In this document: positions 27,753 to 38,329 of the stretch, one piece after another
Layout of the letters: the number at the start of each line of letters is the position of its first letter
How positions within the stretch are numbered: position 1 is the first letter of the stretch
NCBI GenBank assembly: GCA_001769215.1
Contig: MEOL01000049.1
Span: 1 to 61,424 of the forward strand
Source: Bacteroidetes bacterium GWF2_41_31
GTDB lineage: Bacteria; Bacteroidota; Bacteroidia; Bacteroidales; F082
Length of the DNA: 61,424 nt
Reading direction: 5' to 3'
Translations under genes and position numbers: made by a program
The notes under the pieces: generated by a model
Told to the model about the DNA's origin: nothing
Database searches by the model: none
The model's input: only the letters and a program-made list of their open reading frames with translations

Positions 27753-29231
27753 ATGAAAAAAAAAGCCTTACTTCTTTTCCTTATCTTAATTCAAATAGTT
27801 GGATACACTCAGCACCTGACTGAAGATGAGCGGTATGTTTCCGAAACAAATCCATCGGTCGTCGAAAAAATAAACCAATGGAAGAACCTCAAGTTTGGAT
27901 TGCTCATGCATTGGGGAACATACAGCCAGTGGGGAATTGTGGAATCATGGTCACTTTGTCCTGAAGAATATGGATGGTGCGAACGTAAATCAGGCAGCGA
28001 CCCCGACAATTACCAAACATACAGAAAGGAATATGAAGGGCTAAAAACCACGTTTAACCCGGTAAAATTCAATCCTGAAAAATGGGCCGAAGCCGCTAAA
28101 AATGCAGGGATGAAATATGTTATTTTTACAACCAAGCACCATGACGGCTTTTGTATGTTCGACTCCAAATACACCGATTATAAGGTCACCGATCAGGGGT
28201 GTGCCTTTTCTGCAAATCCGCGCAGCAACATCTCCCTTGAAATTTTTGAAGCATTTAGAGAACAAGGATTTTGGACAGGTGCGTATTTCTCAAAGCCTGA
28301 TTGGAATAACCGATTCTACTGGAATCCAAAATATCCCCCGCGTGATAGAAACGTAAATTATGATCCTGAAGAAGATACAGCGACATGGAATCGATTTATC
28401 GATTTTACCCACAATCAATTGTTGGAATTGCTTAGTGATTACGGGAAAATTGACATCCTCTGGTTAGATGGCGGGTGGGTATCGAAAAAATCAAAGGAGG
28501 AGATTCACTTGTGGTATGATAAGGAGTTGAATACCGCATCCAATGGTTATTTAAAACGCAGAGTGATAAACCAGGACATCAGGATGGATGAGTTGGTGGA
28601 AAAAGCACGTGAAAAACAACCTGACCTGATTGTGGTAGACAGGGCTGTATACGGGAAAAATCAAAATTACCTCACACCTGAAAACCGTGTACCGGAAAAG
28701 CCACTCCCCTATCCTTGGGAATCATGTATTATTTCAGGTGGTGGTTGGTCATATACTCCCGATGCGGAGTATATGAGTGGCAGGGAAGGAATACAATTAT
28801 TGGTAGATATTGTGGCAAAAGGAGGAAATCTGTTGCTCAATATTGCCCCTTCACCGGAGGGTGAATGGCAACCTGGTGCCTACGGGCTTTTAAAGGATTT
28901 CGGCAACTGGATGAAAATAAACGGTGAAGGCATTTACAATAGCCACGTGCTGGCGCCTTACAAAGAGGACAACATTTGCATGACGGCTAATCCGGAGGGC
29001 AACGCCTATTTCTTTTATTTAGGTAAGGAAAACGAAGCTTCACTGCCCTCGGAGGTGACAATTAAATCGCATCGACCGGCAGATGGAGCTATTGTCACCC
29101 TGTTGGGAACTCAGGAGCCTTTGGCCTGGATTCCGGACGGCGTTGGATTTAAGGTGATGATTCCTGAACAAATAAGAAAAAATCCACCCTGCCAGCATGT
29201 TTGGACAATAAAGGTTTCTCAGATTGAGTGA
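27753..29231 (+). CDS. Secreted GH29 alpha-L-fucosidase
   Basis: 492 residues from the ATG that opens a signal peptide (MKKKALLLFLILIQIVGYTQ); the longer frame begins in the promoter. GH29 hallmarks are present: KFGLLMHWGTYSQWG with H53, FTTKHHDGFCMF (H129/H130) and the nucleophile in ILWLDGGW (D239). It removes alpha-L-fucose from glycans by a retaining mechanism, in the periplasm or at the surface. It faces the GH3 gene with 25 bp between stops. Confidence 0.93.
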   Translation: MKKKALLLFLILIQIVGYTQHLTEDERYVSETNPSVVEKINQWKNLKFGLLMHWGTYSQWGIVESWSLCPEEYGWCERKSGSDPDNYQTYRKEYEGLKTTFNPVKFNPEKWAEAAKNAGMKYVIFTTKHHDGFCMFDSKYTDYKVTDQGCAFSANPRSNISLEIFEAFREQGFWTGAYFSKPDWNNRFYWNPKYPPRDRNVNYDPEEDTATWNRFIDFTHNQLLELLSDYGKIDILWLDGGWVSKKSKEEIHLWYDKELNTASNGYLKRRVINQDIRMDELVEKAREKQPDLIVVDRAVYGKNQNYLTPENRVPEKPLPYPWESCIISGGGWSYTPDAEYMSGREGIQLLVDIVAKGGNLLLNIAPSPEGEWQPGAYGLLKDFGNWMKINGEGIYNSHVLAPYKEDNICMTANPEGNAYFFYLGKENEASLPSEVTIKSHRPADGAIVTLLGTQEPLAWIPDGVGFKVMIPEQIRKNPPCQHVWTIKVSQIE

Positions 29232-29256
29232 ATCATGTTCTGTAAAACTCAATCGA

Positions 29257-31410
29257 CTACCTGATTTCGATCGTTTTTGTCATTTGAACATCCTGAGAAG
29301 AAGAGCCGATAAACAGGTGATACGTTCCCTTTGCAATTTGATAATCATTCAGTTGGCTATCCCATAATTTTAAATTATCCATTGGTATTACTATCTCCAT
29401 CGACTGCAAGCTGTCGGGAAGGACTTCGATCCTGGCAAAGGCAACCAATGATTTTTTTGGTATGGACTCTCCTGAAATAGGATAATCACAATAAACCTGA
29501 ACTACCTCGGTACCAACTACCTTACTCGTATTTTTTAATTCAACAGTCAGATGAATATTTTCGCCCTGAGAATAAACAGTTCGGTCAGTTAAGGCACTGA
29601 TATAATCAAAATCAGCATACGACAATCCAAAACCAAACGGGAAAAGGGCTTCACCAGAAAAGTACCTGTAAGTGCGGCCCTTCATGGAATAGTCTTCATA
29701 AAGAGGAAGATCATCGACTGACTTGTAAATTGTTACCGGAAGTTTCCCCGATGGATTTGCCTCTCCAAACAGGAGGTCCGCGATGGCATTTCCACCCTGT
29801 TCACCTGGATACCAGGCCAATAGAATCGCGTCAGCGTATGGCTGAATGGAAGAAATATCGATGGCACTACCACCTGTTATTACTACAATTATTGGCTTTA
29901 AAGGGTAGGTTTTCCTCATCTGGCGGAGGAACTCGATTTGATTTCCGGGAAGTCCCAAATCAATTCGATCGCCCCCATGGTTGCTAAGCATGGCATCTCC
30001 ATCTTCTCCTTCAACAAGTCGTGTGTAACCCATTGAAACTATGACCACATCCGAAAAACCGGCTTGCCAGAATCCATGAAACACCGAATCGCCTGACAAC
30101 AGGCATCCACGGCTATAATCGGCCATGGTACCGGGATCGAGTCTGTCGGTAATCCCTTCCAGAATGGTAACTAAATTCCCTGAAAAGCCATTGTAATTTC
30201 CCAATAAGGCATCCGCTTCAGCAGCTGTAGGACCGGTAATAAAGATATTTTTCAATTTGGATTCATCCAAAGGAAGTATGCGGTTTGTATTTTGTAATAA
30301 TACACACGACTCCAACGCCGCTTTATATGCCAATTGCCTGTGATTTAAGCAGTTTACTGTATCAGGGGATAAGTTGCGCCATGGTGAGACTGAATCAGGG
30401 TCAAACATTCCCAATTTAAAACGGGTGACCAATACCGGCTGCAGCAAGGTATCGACTGTTGCTTCGGTGATCAGACCTTTTTCTACTGCCTCTGGCAAAA
30501 AATGGTAGATACTTCCACAATTCAGGTTGGTGCCTGCTTTGGCTGCCAGGGCTGCAGCCTCAATCTCAGAATTCACCACCTGATGACGCAGCCACATATC
30601 GTCCAATGCCCAGCAATCGCTTACAATGTGCCCTTTAAACCCCCATTTTGTGCGGAGCAGGTCATGCAGCAGTGGCGAACTTCCACAACAGGGCTCATCC
30701 CAGGTTCTGTTGTAGGCACACATCACGCTTTCGACACCAGCATCCACTAACGCCTTAAAGGCCGGTGCATAGGTGTTATAAAAATCGGCTTCCGTAGGAT
30801 TGGCATTAAAATGGTGTCTTCCTGCCTCCGGACCACTGTGAACAATGAAATGCTTGGCACAGGCAGCGGTTTTTAAATGGCTGCCGTCTTTACCTTGAAG
30901 TCCTTTAACAAACGATACTCCCATCAAAGAGGTAAGTAAAGGATCCTCACCATAGGTTTCCTGCCCCCGACCCCACCGCGGATCACGAAAAATATTCACA
31001 TTCGGAGTCCAGAAAGTGAGTCCGGTATATTGGCTCAGATTATCTTTCCGGCGCGCTGCCATATATTTGGCCCGGGCCTCGGTACTAATTGCATCCGCGA
31101 CCTGAAATATCAATTCTGGATCAAAGGTGGCGGCAAGCCCGATTGACTGAGGGAAAACTGTTGCTTTGCCTGCCCTGGCGACTCCGTGCAGACATTCATT
31201 CCACCAGTTATATTCGGCAACTCCAAGTCGTGAAACTGAAGGCGAATTATACATGAGTAAGGAACATTTTTCAACCAATGTCAACCTTGAGGTTAAATCA
31301 AGAGCACGTACATTCGGACTGAGCGAAACATCCACAAACCGCCATGCTGTATCCTGCGCAAATAAAGCCGTTTGAAGAAAGGTAACAAGTACCAGGATTA
31401 GAATTTTCAT
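29257..31410 (-). CDS. Secreted GH3 beta-glycosidase (xylosidase/glucosidase type)
   Basis: 717 residues with a signal peptide (MKILILVLVTFLQTALFAQ) from the ATG at 31410; a TTG two codons earlier is rejected. The N-terminal barrel has YNWWNECLHGVARAGKATVFPQ, KHF (about 187) and the nucleophile in HIVSDCWA (D265). The C-terminal alpha/beta sandwich and a fibronectin-III-like end are complete. The NECLHGV motif is typical of beta-xylosidase-like GH3 enzymes. With the GH29 enzyme it suggests use of a fucosylated plant or algal glycan. Confidence 0.92.
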   Translation of the reverse strand: MKILILVLVTFLQTALFAQDTAWRFVDVSLSPNVRALDLTSRLTLVEKCSLLMYNSPSVSRLGVAEYNWWNECLHGVARAGKATVFPQSIGLAATFDPELIFQVADAISTEARAKYMAARRKDNLSQYTGLTFWTPNVNIFRDPRWGRGQETYGEDPLLTSLMGVSFVKGLQGKDGSHLKTAACAKHFIVHSGPEAGRHHFNANPTEADFYNTYAPAFKALVDAGVESVMCAYNRTWDEPCCGSSPLLHDLLRTKWGFKGHIVSDCWALDDMWLRHQVVNSEIEAAALAAKAGTNLNCGSIYHFLPEAVEKGLITEATVDTLLQPVLVTRFKLGMFDPDSVSPWRNLSPDTVNCLNHRQLAYKAALESCVLLQNTNRILPLDESKLKNIFITGPTAAEADALLGNYNGFSGNLVTILEGITDRLDPGTMADYSRGCLLSGDSVFHGFWQAGFSDVVIVSMGYTRLVEGEDGDAMLSNHGGDRIDLGLPGNQIEFLRQMRKTYPLKPIIVVITGGSAIDISSIQPYADAILLAWYPGEQGGNAIADLLFGEANPSGKLPVTIYKSVDDLPLYEDYSMKGRTYRYFSGEALFPFGFGLSYADFDYISALTDRTVYSQGENIHLTVELKNTSKVVGTEVVQVYCDYPISGESIPKKSLVAFARIEVLPDSLQSMEIVIPMDNLKLWDSQLNDYQIAKGTYHLFIGSSSQDVQMTKTIEIR

Positions 31411-31450
31411 GAACAAAGTGTTTGACGGACGAAAGTATAAAATTGTGGCT

Positions 31451-31458
31451 TATCTTTG
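31451..31458 (+). promoter_or_regulatory. Candidate -7 element before the yitT-like gene
   Basis: TATCTTTG, 93 bp before the ATG at 31551; no clear -33 element. Confidence 0.35.
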
Positions 31459-31550
31459 TTCCTCTGTCACATCAAAAAAATCAGTCATTTCTTCAGACCA
31501 TTAAACGGTTTTGATTTGCCAGGTCATTTTTGATATCAATTACCGAGCAC

Positions 31551-32522
31551 ATGAATCCTGTTTTTCAATATATAATTGTCGAGAGCGTAAAGCATCAACA
31601 AAAAAACAAGCGACAAAAGCTGACTAACGAACAATTTACTAAAAAAGTAAATGAAGCCAATGCAGATTTTAAAAACATGCTTCGCGATGGATTTCTGATA
31701 TTATCAGGTGTTCTTTCTGCAAATTTTGGTTTGTCGGGTTTTTTACTGCCCAACAGTTTTATTGATGGAGGGGTAACCGGTATCTCCCTGATATCAGCCG
31801 AATTGAGTGGGTTTTCTTTCTCCATTCTCCTGGTAGCTATCAATATCCCCTTTATGATCATGGCCTTTTCAACCATTAGCCGACAATTTGCCATAAGGAG
31901 TATGGTGGCCATAGTTCTTCTGGCCATTTCGGTTCACCTGATCGAATTCCCGGTAATAACCGATGACAAATTACTGATTTCCGTTTTTGGTGGTTTCTTT
32001 TTGGGTATGGGAATCGGATTATCCATTCGTGGTGGGGCGGTGATTGATGGCACTGAAGTTCTGGCGGTGTTTCTCAACAGAAAGACCTCGCTCACCATTG
32101 GAGATGTCATTCTCATATTTAACATCCTCATTTTTATGGTGGCCGCCATTGTTTTTTCCATAGAAATTGCACTATATGCTATCCTTACTTATTTATCCGC
32201 ATCCAAAACCGTCGATTTTATTGTTTCAGGAATAGAAGAATACATGGGTGTAACCATCATTTCGGATAAAAGTGAAGAGATCAGACTGGCCATTATCGAG
32301 AAAGTCGGACGCGGATGTACCATTTATAATGGAAAAAAGGGATATGCCAAAAGAGGACAGCCACTTAAGCATACTGAAATCGTTTACACCCTGGTAACCA
32401 AACTGGAGTTGTCGAAGCTTCAAAACGAGATAGATAAAATTGACAAGGACGCTTTCATCATTATGCACAGCGTTAAAGATGCCAAAGGGGGCATGATAAA
32501 AAAACGGCCTCTGGAAAAATAA
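31551..32522 (+). CDS. YitT-family membrane protein (DUF161 + DUF2179)
   Basis: 323 residues from the ATG at 31551, after discarding a TTG 21 bp upstream. A charged N-terminal tail (1-45) precedes five to six helices with the family motif LPNSFIDGGVTGISLI and IRGGAVIDGTEVLAV. The last 95 residues form a soluble DUF2179 domain (YMGVTIISDKSEEI..GRGCTIYNGKKGYAKRGQPLKHTEIVYTLVTKLE). Function in the family is unsettled. It converges with the DUF5723 gene, leaving 22 bp between stops. Confidence 0.9.
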   Translation: MNPVFQYIIVESVKHQQKNKRQKLTNEQFTKKVNEANADFKNMLRDGFLILSGVLSANFGLSGFLLPNSFIDGGVTGISLISAELSGFSFSILLVAINIPFMIMAFSTISRQFAIRSMVAIVLLAISVHLIEFPVITDDKLLISVFGGFFLGMGIGLSIRGGAVIDGTEVLAVFLNRKTSLTIGDVILIFNILIFMVAAIVFSIEIALYAILTYLSASKTVDFIVSGIEEYMGVTIISDKSEEIRLAIIEKVGRGCTIYNGKKGYAKRGQPLKHTEIVYTLVTKLELSKLQNEIDKIDKDAFIIMHSVKDAKGGMIKKRPLEK

Positions 32523-32544
32523 ACTGCGTACCTTAACGTGTTGA

Positions 32545-34059
32545 TTAGAAAGAGGATCTTTTTATCGTTTTATTGCCAAAATTAGAATTGGAACAGGCTC
32601 CTCCAAACAGGCTACGGCACGAACCTTTACCTAAACTAAATTTAATTGAAAAATAAATATCCAATCCATTCAAATCAGCCATACCCAAATAGGTACCTAA
32701 CCGTTCGGTGCCAATAGTAAAAAAATAAAAACGGGCAGCCAGACCAACTCGTGGATACCGGTATTCGTATAACGACAGAGGGACACTCAGTTCAAAAAAT
32801 GGGGTTTCAAACCTGGGAACAACGGCCAGCTGTGCAGGTCGCCTTAATGCATTCCTATTGAATCGAATGGGGTGTATCCAGAAACCGGAAACATACAGCA
32901 GTTCTGTTACATGATAATCGGCCTGAATGCTCAAGGCTGTTGGCAACCCGATTTTAAATGTATTGCCTGAATATGATGCATTTGGGTCTCCATACAGCAC
33001 CGTACTCAGCTCAGTCATCAACTGATTCACAGTGGTATAGCCGAGGGTATCCACTTCGTCCCAGAATACACTCGCATCATGAACGGTATGTGTTTGGGCA
33101 TTGTCTTTATAATTAATACGTCCTATATCTAAAACAGAAATTCCCAGGCGATAGATGTAATCATCATAAACCTGCGAACACAATTTACCTCCTCGCCACA
33201 CGCGCGAACTCTCTTGTTTCTTTTTGGTATAAACCAGCCCCAGATCCAATCCAATTCCACTACCTTTAAAAGTTCGCCCCACTTGGCTAAAACCGGTTTC
33301 ATCATAGCTCATTGGCAACGAAAAACCCACCTCCGCATTCAGGTTTCTTATACTGATCGTACTGTCGTTCAACACAATATAATCTACATTTTTGGTTTTA
33401 ACTGAAGCACCACTATATCCCCACAACTTTTTTACTGTAATCCCCAGTGTCAATTTTTTATCTAAAAACTCATAAATATCATAATTATAGCTGAGACCAA
33501 CTTCCATCCAGGCAGTAGAATTAAAGTCGAAATTGTAATCCATAAACCTGATGTTGTAGAGTTTATCATAAATTAATCCCTCATATCCAAAAACAGGTAT
33601 TTCCCAGGGCAAACGGCTTCCTGACGAAAAAAACCGGACACCCGTCTGAAGTCCAAACCCTTGTTTACCTACCTGAATCATGGCAGAAGGGCCAAGTATA
33701 CGAACGTTAATTGCCGCGTTTTTTATTTTCTCATCGGTATAATAGATGAAATTTTTGCTGTCTTCCCTATATGTCGGAAAAGTATAATTTGATTTAAACA
33801 AATCTGAGATAGTAAAATCAGCAGCAGGAATAAAAGCAAAATTATTCATAAAAAACACATCTGCCGAAACCAGGTGGATATCTAAAAAAGACTTGTTGTT
33901 GGTGATCATTGCCGGATTGACCATTAAACCCGGCGTGCCACTATAATTGCCCAATGTAACCCCAAGCATTTCCTGTCCTTTGAGTTGTTTATTTAGGGAT
34001 AAAAACAATATAACAAGGAATATACAGGAGAAAAGATTTTTAGAAAGACTATTTAGCAT
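32545..34059 (-). CDS. DUF5723 outer-membrane beta-barrel protein
   Basis: 504 residues from the ATG giving a signal peptide (MLNSLSKNLFSCIFLVILFLSL). The segment LGNYSGTPGLMVNPAMITNNKSFLDIHLVSADVFFMNNFAF is typical of DUF5723 proteins, and alternating aromatic strands (YLGMADLNGLDIYFSIKFSLG near the end) point to an outer-membrane barrel. The C-terminus is extended by a short Cys- and Lys-containing tail after the last strand. Role unknown. Confidence 0.8.
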   Translation of the reverse strand: MLNSLSKNLFSCIFLVILFLSLNKQLKGQEMLGVTLGNYSGTPGLMVNPAMITNNKSFLDIHLVSADVFFMNNFAFIPAADFTISDLFKSNYTFPTYREDSKNFIYYTDEKIKNAAINVRILGPSAMIQVGKQGFGLQTGVRFFSSGSRLPWEIPVFGYEGLIYDKLYNIRFMDYNFDFNSTAWMEVGLSYNYDIYEFLDKKLTLGITVKKLWGYSGASVKTKNVDYIVLNDSTISIRNLNAEVGFSLPMSYDETGFSQVGRTFKGSGIGLDLGLVYTKKKQESSRVWRGGKLCSQVYDDYIYRLGISVLDIGRINYKDNAQTHTVHDASVFWDEVDTLGYTTVNQLMTELSTVLYGDPNASYSGNTFKIGLPTALSIQADYHVTELLYVSGFWIHPIRFNRNALRRPAQLAVVPRFETPFFELSVPLSLYEYRYPRVGLAARFYFFTIGTERLGTYLGMADLNGLDIYFSIKFSLGKGSCRSLFGGACSNSNFGNKTIKRSSF

Positions 34060-34223
34060 TGAAAGAGTGGACTTTAGTTGATAAATAAACAAACGGCAAA
34101 ATTAGCTTTTTGGTGCATCAGGTCCGAATTTTAATTTTAGTCCTGGCAATTTTAGGTGACTTTGAATAAAAAAAACGGCTTTTTACAAAAAGGCAAATTT
34201 TCAGGAAAGCATTAAAAAAATCG

Positions 34224-34231
34224 TATATTTG
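34224..34231 (+). promoter_or_regulatory. Promoter -7 element of tRNA-Leu
   Basis: TATATTTG ends 25 nt before the tRNA. A weak -33 (TTTT, 34198-34201) lies 22 nt upstream. It may also drive tig, since no terminator separates them. Confidence 0.5.
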
Positions 34232-34256
34232 CACCCCGTTTTCAAGTAGTACGCAT

Positions 34257-34338
34257 GCGGATGTGGCGAAATTGGTAGACGCGCTAGACTTAGGATCTGG
34301 TGCCGCAAGGCGTGGGGGTTCGATTCCCTTCATCCGTA
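34257..34338 (+). tRNA. tRNA-Leu (anticodon TAG)
   Basis: An 82-nt class II tRNA with acceptor GCGGATG/CATCCGT (terminal G-U), anticodon loop CTTAGGA (anticodon TAG), a variable arm TGCCGCAAGGCG and T-loop GGGGTTCGATTCCC; discriminator A. The trigger factor ATG follows 31 nt later. Confidence 0.95.
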
Positions 34339-34369
34339 CAATTATTTTGAACCAATTACCTATTTTTAG

Positions 34370-35725
34370 ATGAACATCTCTCAAGAATCAAACGGTGAAT
34401 TAAACGCGATAATTCACCTGAATATCCAGGAAAGCGATTATATTGGCACTGTAAACAAACAACTTACAGATTATAGAAAAAAAACCAATATGCCGGGTTT
34501 CCGTCCAGGAAATGTGCCCATGGGTTTGATAAAAAAGAAATATGGCTCAGCTGTATTGGTAGAAGAAGTGAACAAAACCGTTTCGGACGCATTGAACAAT
34601 TACCTGATCGAAAATAAGGTTCCGGTGCTTGGTAATCCACTGCTTAACCTGGAAAAAAACAAACAAATTGACTTCGATACACAGACGGAATTTGATTTTT
34701 TCTTTGATATCGGTCTGGCACCTGAGTTCACCCTCGATTTAGCTGATGAAGATTTGACCATTCCTTATTATACCATTTTGGTTGATGATGATGAAATTAA
34801 CAAGGCTGTTGAAGATGTAAAGGTTCGTTTCGGCACCGAAGAACATCCTGAAAACGCAGGCGAAACAGATGGACTTCAAGGGTTTTTTTATAAACTTGAT
34901 GCTGACGGAAATCGAAATGAAGGAAACCACGGTAAAAAATCCTATCTTAAAATAGAGACCATTAAAAACGTTGACGTAAAAGCTGAATTGTTGGCCGTTA
35001 CAAAAGGTGGGATCGTTACTCTCAACCTGATGGAAGCCATTCAGGATGAAACAAAAGTAAGATCGTTACTCGGTTTATCCGCCGACGAAACAGAAGGCTT
35101 GAACGCGACCTGGCAATTCGAAATTGATGAAATTATTCATCCCATAGATGCCGTGTTAGGTGAAGAATTATATAAAAAGGTTTTCCCTGCAAAGGAAATC
35201 GATTCGGAAGAGGCCTTTCGTGAAGCACTGGCAGAAGACATCGGTAAACACTATACGCGTGATTCGGATCAACAGTTCATGGCCGACGCCATTGCTGCCC
35301 TGATCAAAAAATCAGCTATCAATCTGCCGGATGCTTTTTTAAAACGATGGCTTTTAGAAAGCAACCAGGGTAAAATTACCGAAGAACAAATTGATAATCA
35401 ATACGAAAATTATTCTCAGACCTTTAAATGGCAACTTGTTGAAGGTAAACTAAGAGAAAAATATGGTGACCAATTGGTAGTAAAAGAGGAAGAAATACGT
35501 GGAAAAATTGGTACCTACTTTCAATCGATCGGTGGTGGCACCGAGCTGACTCCTCAAATTGAAGGGATTATCGACCAGATTTTATCCAGCAAAGATGAAA
35601 AGCAAAGGATTCATAATGAGCTGCTCGATGGAAAATTCATTGAATTTTTCAAAAATAATTTAAAAACAAAACCTGAAGAAGTGACCAAAGAGCAATTTTT
35701 TGAAATCGCTTCTCAGGCAAAATAA
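34370..35725 (+). CDS. tig: Trigger factor, Bacteroidota type
   Basis: Ribosome-bound folding chaperone of 451 residues. The ribosome-binding loop reads NMPGFRPGNVPMGLIKKKYG (43-62), matching the GFRPGKVP signature. The middle part that is a PPIase in other phyla is divergent and the C-terminal arms (from about residue 280) are acidic and helical. It is followed after 8 bp by clpP and then clpX, the classic tig-clpP-clpX order. No terminator lies between tRNA-Leu and tig. Confidence 0.93.
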   Translation: MNISQESNGELNAIIHLNIQESDYIGTVNKQLTDYRKKTNMPGFRPGNVPMGLIKKKYGSAVLVEEVNKTVSDALNNYLIENKVPVLGNPLLNLEKNKQIDFDTQTEFDFFFDIGLAPEFTLDLADEDLTIPYYTILVDDDEINKAVEDVKVRFGTEEHPENAGETDGLQGFFYKLDADGNRNEGNHGKKSYLKIETIKNVDVKAELLAVTKGGIVTLNLMEAIQDETKVRSLLGLSADETEGLNATWQFEIDEIIHPIDAVLGEELYKKVFPAKEIDSEEAFREALAEDIGKHYTRDSDQQFMADAIAALIKKSAINLPDAFLKRWLLESNQGKITEEQIDNQYENYSQTFKWQLVEGKLREKYGDQLVVKEEEIRGKIGTYFQSIGGGTELTPQIEGIIDQILSSKDEKQRIHNELLDGKFIEFFKNNLKTKPEEVTKEQFFEIASQAK

Positions 35726-35733
35726 ATCACCTT

Positions 35734-36414
35734 ATGGATAGCAGTAAAGAATTTAAAAAATACGCCGTAAAACACCTGGGAATCAACAGCATTTCCCTGG
35801 AAAGGTATAGCTCGGCTTACGATGGTTATTACATTTCGCCAACCATTATCGAAGAACGGCAACTCAATGTGGCACAGATGGATGTGTTTAGCCGCCTGAT
35901 GATGGACCGCATCATCTTTTTAGGTGTTCCAATCGACGATTATGTTGCCAACATTATTCAGGCGCAATTGTTATTTCTCGAATCGAATGATGCCAACCGT
36001 GATATTCAGATATACCTGAACACACCGGGGGGATCGGTTTATGCAGGATTGGGCATTTACGATACCATGCAGTATATCAACCCCGATGTGGCCACCATTT
36101 GTACAGGAATGGCCGCTTCTATGGGTGCCGTACTTCTTTGTGCCGGTGCCAAAGGAAAACGCACAGCTTTAAAACATTCACGGGTTCTTATCCATCAACC
36201 CATGGGTGGTGCACAAGGGCAGGCCAGTGATATTGAAATTACGGCACGAGAAATTCAAAAGCTTAAAAAAGAACTTTATGAAATTATTTCTGTCCATTCA
36301 GGTCAAACCTACAAAAAGGTGTGGGCTGACTCCGACCGTGATTACTGGATGACAGCCACGGAGGCCAAAGACTATGGAATGATTGATGAAGTCTTAATTA
36401 AAAATAAAAAATAG
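35734..36414 (+). CDS. clpP: ATP-dependent Clp protease proteolytic subunit
   Basis: 226 residues. Serine protease triad: S129 in [10 protein letters not shown]154 in [10 protein letters not shown] and D203 in DSDRDYWM. A roughly 30-residue N-terminal lead (propeptide region) precedes the [13 protein letters not shown] segment. It forms the tetradecameric chamber fed by ClpX, encoded 35 bp downstream. Confidence 0.97.
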   Translation: MDSSKEFKKYAVKHLGINSISLERYSSAYDGYYISPTIIEERQLNVAQMDVFSRLMMDRIIFLGVPIDDYVANIIQAQLLFLESNDANRDIQIYLNTPGGSVYAGLGIYDTMQYINPDVATICTGMAASMGAVLLCAGAKGKRTALKHSRVLIHQPMGGAQGQASDIEITAREIQKLKKELYEIISVHSGQTYKKVWADSDRDYWMTATEAKDYGMIDEVLIKNKK

Positions 36415-36449
36415 TACCAAGCAGCTTTAGTTGTACGGCTAATTTGAAC

Positions 36450-37691
36450 ATGGCAAAAAAAAACACCCATTATTGCTCCTTTTGCGGAAGACCAGAGTCG
36501 GAGACCGACATGCTGATATCCGGGATGGAGGCTAAAATTTGTAACCTCTGTGCCGATCAGGCCAACCTTATTATTAAAGAAGAGTTGGGGTCGAAAAAGA
36601 AACCATGCGGGCCACATCACCATAACGAACTAAAACCCACTGAAATAAAAGCTTTTCTCGACACTTACGTCATTGGTCAGGAAGATGCAAAAAAGGTGCT
36701 GGCCGTAGCTGTTTACAACCATTACAAACGCATTTCGCAGCTTTTCGATGAAAACGAGGTGGAGATTGAAAAATCGAATATCATCCTTGTGGGAGAAACC
36801 GGAACAGGCAAAACATTACTGGCCAAAACCATTGCCCGCATGCTGCATGTACCTTTTGCCATCGCCGATGCCACGGTACTCACAGAAGCCGGATACGTGG
36901 GCGAGGATGTTGAAAGCATTCTCACTCGTCTACTGCAAGCCGCTGACTATGACGTGCCTTCAGCCGAAAAAGGGATCATCTTTATTGATGAAATTGATAA
37001 AATCGCCCGTAAAAGTGACAATCCTTCCATCACACGCGATGTGTCGGGTGAAGGCGTTCAGCAAGCTTTGTTAAAACTGCTCGAAGGTACAGCAGTAAAT
37101 GTCCCTCCTCAGGGAGGACGTAAGCATCCCGAACAAAAAATGATTTCCGTCGACACGAAAAATATTTTGTTTATCGCCGGAGGAGCCTTTCAAGGTATTG
37201 AACGAATCATTGCCAACAGGCTAAGGACCAATGTGGTAGGTTATTCCGTTGCAGGTTCAAAGGATGATGTGGTTGACAAAGAAAACCTGTTACAATATAT
37301 TTCACCGCGCGACCTGAAAGGTTTTGGATTGATACCGGAAATTGTTGGCCGCATGCCGGTTCTTACCTATCTCGACCCTCTTGATAAAGAGGCGCTAAAG
37401 CGTATCCTTACAGAACCTAAAAATGCCATTACAAAACAATTTGAAAAGCTTTTCGGTATGGATAACGTTCAGCTCACTTTTGAAGATGGCGCTTTGGACC
37501 TGATTGTTGAAAAATCCATCGAGTTTAAGCTCGGTGCGCGTGGTTTACGCTCGATTATGGAAGGAATTCTTATTGATGCCATGTTTGAGCTTCCCGGAAA
37601 AAAACGCGTGAAAAGTTTAAACATCACACGTGATTACGCTGAGGAAAAATTCACACGTACCAATATCACCAAGCTGAAAGCAGCTGTTTAA
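36450..37691 (+). CDS. clpX: ATP-dependent Clp protease ATPase subunit ClpX
   Basis: 413 residues from the ATG at 36450; a TTG two codons earlier is rejected. The N-terminal zinc finger uses C9, C12, C31 and C34. Walker A is GETGTGKT (115-122), Walker [12 protein letters not shown], followed by sensor and C-terminal small domain. The IGF-type ClpP-binding loop region ([13 protein letters not shown]) is present. It unfolds substrates for ClpP. Confidence 0.97.
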   Translation: MAKKNTHYCSFCGRPESETDMLISGMEAKICNLCADQANLIIKEELGSKKKPCGPHHHNELKPTEIKAFLDTYVIGQEDAKKVLAVAVYNHYKRISQLFDENEVEIEKSNIILVGETGTGKTLLAKTIARMLHVPFAIADATVLTEAGYVGEDVESILTRLLQAADYDVPSAEKGIIFIDEIDKIARKSDNPSITRDVSGEGVQQALLKLLEGTAVNVPPQGGRKHPEQKMISVDTKNILFIAGGAFQGIERIIANRLRTNVVGYSVAGSKDDVVDKENLLQYISPRDLKGFGLIPEIVGRMPVLTYLDPLDKEALKRILTEPKNAITKQFEKLFGMDNVQLTFEDGALDLIVEKSIEFKLGARGLRSIMEGILIDAMFELPGKKRVKSLNITRDYAEEKFTRTNITKLKAAV

Positions 37692-37726
37692 TCTTTAAGG
37701 GCATGCTATTTGTTGGTAATCTACCG

Positions 37727-38311
37727 ATGAAGAAATGGCCAATATTCCTATTCATTTTTTTTTGTAGTTCCTATTACGGAATTGCACAACAAGTAAAACC
37801 TATGGTGGTGCGTGCTACCGTGGTTATTGGAGATACCATCCCTGTGGTCAGTTTACGTGAAGTTGAAATTTTTTCTTTGCTTACCCCCACCACCCGGCAT
37901 GAGCAACGTCAATTAACCAAACTCATCAGGGATGTAAAAAAAGTTTATCCATACGCGCGTTTGGCCGGTATGCAACTTCAAAAATACAACAAGCTCATTC
38001 TGGAAGCCAAAAATGAACGAGAGGCAAGACGTATCCTAAAGGAGGCCGAAAAGGAACTCAATGCGCGTTATGGTGACGACCTAAAAAACATGACCTTCTC
38101 ACAGGGTAGAATCCTGATAAAATTAGTAGACCGCGAAACCGGTGAGTGTTCATACAACCTGGTTGAAGAACTCAGAGGCAATTTTACCGCTTTCTTTTAT
38201 CAAGCATTTGCCCGACTTTGGGGTTACAACCTTAAACTAAAATATGATCCCGAAGGAGAAGACAAACAAATTGAAGTCATTGTAAAAATGATTGAGCGAG
38301 GTCAAATATAG
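37727..38311 (+). CDS. DUF4294 exported protein
   Basis: 194 residues from the ATG that begins a signal peptide (MKKWPIFLFIFFCSSYYGIAQ); an ATG at 37703 would add eight residues. Core motifs KKVYPYARLAGMQLQKYN and SQGRILIKLVDRETGECSYNLVEELRG identify DUF4294, a Bacteroidota family of unknown function that often lies near clpX. The middle part is a charged helix (EAKNEREARRILKEAEKELNARYG). Probably periplasmic. Confidence 0.85.
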   Translation: MKKWPIFLFIFFCSSYYGIAQQVKPMVVRATVVIGDTIPVVSLREVEIFSLLTPTTRHEQRQLTKLIRDVKKVYPYARLAGMQLQKYNKLILEAKNEREARRILKEAEKELNARYGDDLKNMTFSQGRILIKLVDRETGECSYNLVEELRGNFTAFFYQAFARLWGYNLKLKYDPEGEDKQIEVIVKMIERGQI

Positions 38312-38329
38312 CATGAATTCTCTGATGCC

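Noticed and set aside
34118-34384. 88-codon minus-strand ORF
   Set aside because: It runs antisense through tRNA-Leu and its promoter and has no family resemblance.
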